The translations under genes and the position numbers were made by a program. From Russula earlei (taxonomy: Eukaryota; Basidiomycota; Agaricomycetes; Russulales; Russulaceae), in assembly GCA_025769875.1 (NCBI GenBank), contig JAGFNK010000049.1:62001-126000 (forward strand): 64,000 nt of DNA, written 5' to 3'. The stretch's first letter is position 1. Each line of letters begins with the position of its first letter. The notes under the pieces were generated by a model, which searched no databases, was not told the DNA's origin, and saw only the letters and a program-made list of their open reading frames with translations. Shown piece by piece: positions 61,459 through 64,000 of this stretch.

Positions 61459-61466
61459 TCACGTGA
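61459..61466. promoter_or_regulatory. TCACGTGA box upstream of SAC3
   Basis: A perfect 8-bp palindrome with CACGTG core lies about 65 bp upstream of the SAC3 ATG, in the 222-bp divergent spacer shared with cytochrome b561 copy 2. Confidence 0.5.
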
Positions 61467-61617
61467 TGGCCACTTGGAGACGGGCGGGAGACGGGAGACA
61501 TCAGATCCTATCAATCAAATATATCACAGGCACGAGAGTGAGAACATGAGCATCAGTTTATTTCGATTTTCGCCGCCCTTTCTTGATCCCTACCATTGAG
61601 GTCCAAATCGCCTCACT

Positions 61618-62467
61618 ATGGCCATTCCTTTTTCAGTGTATGAGGAAAGAGCCAGAGCCCACGGTATCTTGGCGTCCGTCGCATTCCTGATCATCGTGCC
61701 CCTGGGTGTTCTCATCCCTCGTTACCTACGCACCTTCTCCAACCGGTAAGTACACCCACCCACATGCATGCGATGTGCTTTCAGGAGTGATCAACTCATG
61801 CTCTGCGATTCTTAGATGGTGGTGGGCACACTGGCTCATCAATCTTCTTGTTGCGGCCCCGCTCATCTTTGCTGCGTGGGCCATGGCCAAAAGTGCCCGC
61901 AGCATCTCTCATTTGCCAACAAACCACCACTCAGGTATGTTGAATGTTCTCCCTCTCTGACTGACCATCGTCACGAACCCCAAAATCCACTTGTGACCGA
62001 ACAGAGAGTTGGCCGCACTATCTTCGGCCTGTATATTGTGCAGTTTCTGTTCGGCGCGGTCATCCATTTCGTTCGTGTCCCGTCCCTCTTCATCCTCCAT
62101 CGGCCACCCCAGAATTATCCTCCACGTGGGGCTAGGACTATTGATCCTTGTGTTGGCCGGCTACCAGGCTCGTTTCTTCCCTCACATCCAAAACCAATAC
62201 TTCTAATGTCGAAATAGACACACGGTGGACTCTACCACCAATGGGAATATGCGACCGGTAACGTCCACCCAGTCAAAGGTTCACTGAAGCACGCCTGGTT
62301 GGCACTTCTCCTTGTAAGTCGAGCGAGAAACAGTGTGTCGCGCGATGACTAATCGGTTCCAATAGATTTTCTGGCTGATGTACAGCATCGGGTTGGTCTT
62401 ATTGCGTCGCCAGTTCGCACAAGAGCGAGAAGGCAGACTATTAAAGCAAGACCAGGATGGCTTGTGA
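61618..62467 (+). pseudogene. cytochrome b561-like gene, copy 2
   Basis: This is a paralogue of the gene at 51117-51971 in opposite orientation; likeness runs from ATG to stop including introns. The ATG at 61618 gives MAIPFSVYEERARAHGILAS, then WWWAHWLINLLVAAPLIFAA and FGLYIVQFLFGAVIHFVRVP. At CCACCCCAGAATTATCCTCC there is one base too many, so the reading frame runs into NYPPRG and ends early; the +1 frame continues LHVGLGLLILVLAGYQ. The following intron starts CAG^GCTCGT (GC donor) where copy 1 has GT. The last exons give HGGLYHQWEYATGNVHPVKG, SLKHAWLALLL and FWLMYSIGLVLLRRQFAQE, TGA at 62465-62467. Either both copies are inactivated at nearly the same codon or one or both calls are sequence errors. 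Confidence 0.7.
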
Positions 62468-62754
62468 ACCGATAAATCTCTAGTTTGAATTTCGGCTGTC
62501 CGATCCTGACATTTTGATGATACCGTTGCGCTCTCTTTTGATGTTACTTTGCATCGTTACGGATATTTAATGACACCTTCGTTCCTTAGGTGCTATTTAC
62601 AAGGGATATACCGTTTTTTACTCGTTGACTCGAACCGTGGACTGTAATAGATACACACACTGATTGAGATGACATAATCACTTGTCGTCTCACCAGCGAC
62701 GATTCGTGACTGAGAAGTTCCAAGTCGTAACTGATCAATTGGTTCATCCCAAAC

Positions 62755-63977
62755 ATGAGCTTCTGGGATGTCTCGTTCACCGCTCCCAGCCCGGGAGCCT
62801 CAACACCGCCACCTCAGACGGCGGGGCAACCTCCACCGACCCTAAACGAGGAGGTTACTGAGGTCATTGGGCAGCTCGGGCGGTTTTGGGGAGGTTTCAG
62901 GAGGCAGGTACGCTCTTATCGCCGTACAACGTCAAATATTGGCCAAATTCCTGCGTTTTCCGACGCCTTGAAGGGTCAAAGTGCTATTCAAGCTGCGCGT
63001 AAGGACCTAGGAGACTACGTCTCACAGGCTCAGCAGGGGATCAATGAGCAGCTCGCTACTCTCTCTATCTCATCCCCTTCTTCGGCCTTGGACACTGACA
63101 CGCCGTCGTCTATCGCCTCGTCTTCCCGCGATCTGAATGATTCTACTACGACTGACGGGGAGAGTTCAAGGTCCTCGTCCACTTCAGCATCTACGGCAAC
63201 GCTCCCAGACCCAAAGCAGCAGCAGCAACAGCAACAACAACAACAACAACAAGTGCCACCTACACCGACGTTCCTTGGGCGCCTGCAAACCTCGCTTCCC
63301 CCAGATCTCCTCAACAGCATCCGCGACACCATCCCAGACAGTGTGCTGCACCCTCGGGCGCGCCAGGATCTCGCCCATGCTGCACAGGCACGCGTACAAG
63401 ACGCGGCGGCGCGCGGGGAAGAGCTCCTCCGTGGCGCGAGCATATTCCTGCGTGACGCCGTGCGTGTCGTCCCACCAGAGCCGGCCACGTCCTCCACAGC
63501 GCCGCACGTACGTGAGAGCGCTGCAGGGGTGTACGGGAAAGTGCCTTCGCCCGTCGCCATCGCTTCCCCTCCTGCGACGCGCCGAGATGCCCTGCTTCGG
63601 GCGCTACGCGGGAATCCCGCGATCTTGCGTGTCGACCCTGCTAAGGAGGACCGCTCGGCGGCGCTATTCGTGGTATGGGCAGGGACAGAGGCGGACGCTA
63701 TTTGCGACGAGTCGCGGCGCGAGTCCGAACTGGCTGCCGATGAAGGGGCGCTGGGGAATACGCGCTCGGTGTTGGGTGAGCCTCCCATCTTTGCCTCATG
63801 AAAGATGATGCACCGATGGCTGATCTTTGGGACAAAGATCGGGAGGGGCTGTCCGAGGACGAGTTTTGGAAGCGGTATTTCTTCCGCGTGCATCAAATCG
63901 ACAAGGAGGACGAAAGGCGGAAGGCGGTGCTCTCAGGCGAGTGCCCACCGGTCTGTGAGATCGGATCAGAGCGCTGA
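62755..63977 (+). CDS. BSD-domain protein (BSDC1-like)
   Basis: The family has a BSD three-helix domain; the cellular role is poorly known. The ATG at 62755 gives MSFWDVSFTAPSPGASTPPP, LNEEVTEVIGQLGRFWGGF, probably an intron from GTACGC (about 62908) to TTGAAG, then SAIQAARKDLGDYVSQAQQG. A Ser/Thr-rich linker holds 12 glutamines (63217-63252). The folded part includes RQDLAHAAQARVQDAAARGE, ALFVVWAGTEADAICDESRR and ESELAADEGALGNTRSVL. To reach the BSD core DAPMADLWDKDREGLSEDEF, WKRYFFRVHQIDKEDERRKA, a 29-nt segment (63776-63804, GTGAGC..GAAAG) must be removed. It is very short for an intron. The open frame ends at 63977; because this is 23 bases from the window edge, the true C-terminus may lie beyond it. 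Confidence 0.75.
63217..63252 (+). repeat. CAG/CAA tract encoding 12 glutamines
   Basis: The mixed codons CAG CAG CAG CAA CAG CAA followed by six CAA are in frame with the BSD-domain protein. Codon mixing should make it less slippage-prone than a pure tract. Confidence 0.9.
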
Positions 63978-64000
63978 TCGCGGCCAACTAGCAGCGGGTC

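Noticed and set aside
63030..63896. 288-codon minus-strand frame with a poly-Cys run
   Set aside because: The cysteine run is the complement of the CAG/CAA glutamine tract in the BSD-domain gene; no motifs.

Overview
The window looks like nuclear DNA of an agaricomycete basidiomycete fungus. The genes are split by many short GT-AG introns (about 45-80 bp), sit on both strands with short spacers, and include families I know from Agaricomycetes (DUF6533 proteins, seven-helix 'hypothetical' membrane proteins). No window-wide operon, CRISPR array, rRNA or tRNA gene was seen. Exon structures below were worked out by hand from frames, splice consensus and remembered family motifs.

Layout. 1-3959 is gene-poor. 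3960-8936 carries two plus-strand membrane proteins (DUF6533, DHA2-type MFS transporter). 9542-25502 holds conserved housekeeping genes: Mediator MED12 (-), a tail-anchored orphan (-), the SCY1-like pseudokinase (-) and Mediator MED14 (+). SCY1 and MED14 share a 233-bp divergent promoter with two CACGTG boxes 11 bp apart. DASH kinetochore subunit DAD2 (-) follows. 26.8-37.5 kb is a duplicated block: two phosphatase-like proteins that lack the catalytic loop (26.8 and 36.9 kb) enclose two direct-repeat copies of a seven-helix membrane-protein gene (28.4 and 34.2 kb), which in turn enclose the autophagy E1 enzyme ATG7 (-). Then come ATP-type PEP carboxykinase (-), a GNAT acetyltransferase (+), an intergenic cluster of strong hairpins (43.36-43.60 kb), a small membrane protein, a mitochondrial single-pass protein, and another seven-helix protein. 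From 51.1 to 62.5 kb, two inverted copies of a cytochrome b561-like gene flank the arginine-pathway carbamoyl-phosphate synthase small subunit (CPA1, +) and the mRNA-export factor SAC3 (-). A BSD-domain protein (+) closes the window.

Most notable: CPA1 has an upstream ORF that, after removal of a 54-nt intron, encodes a 22-residue peptide with the FT..DYLSD core of the fungal arginine attenuator peptide. The intron is frame-neutral, so unspliced RNA encodes a 40-residue version with the same C-terminus. Other points are the loop-less phosphatase-like pair, the hairpin cluster, a repeat pair in which 7 of 8 CpGs differ by deamination-type changes, and a run of single-base frameshifts (mostly +1) in otherwise conserved genes, which may reflect assembly errors.
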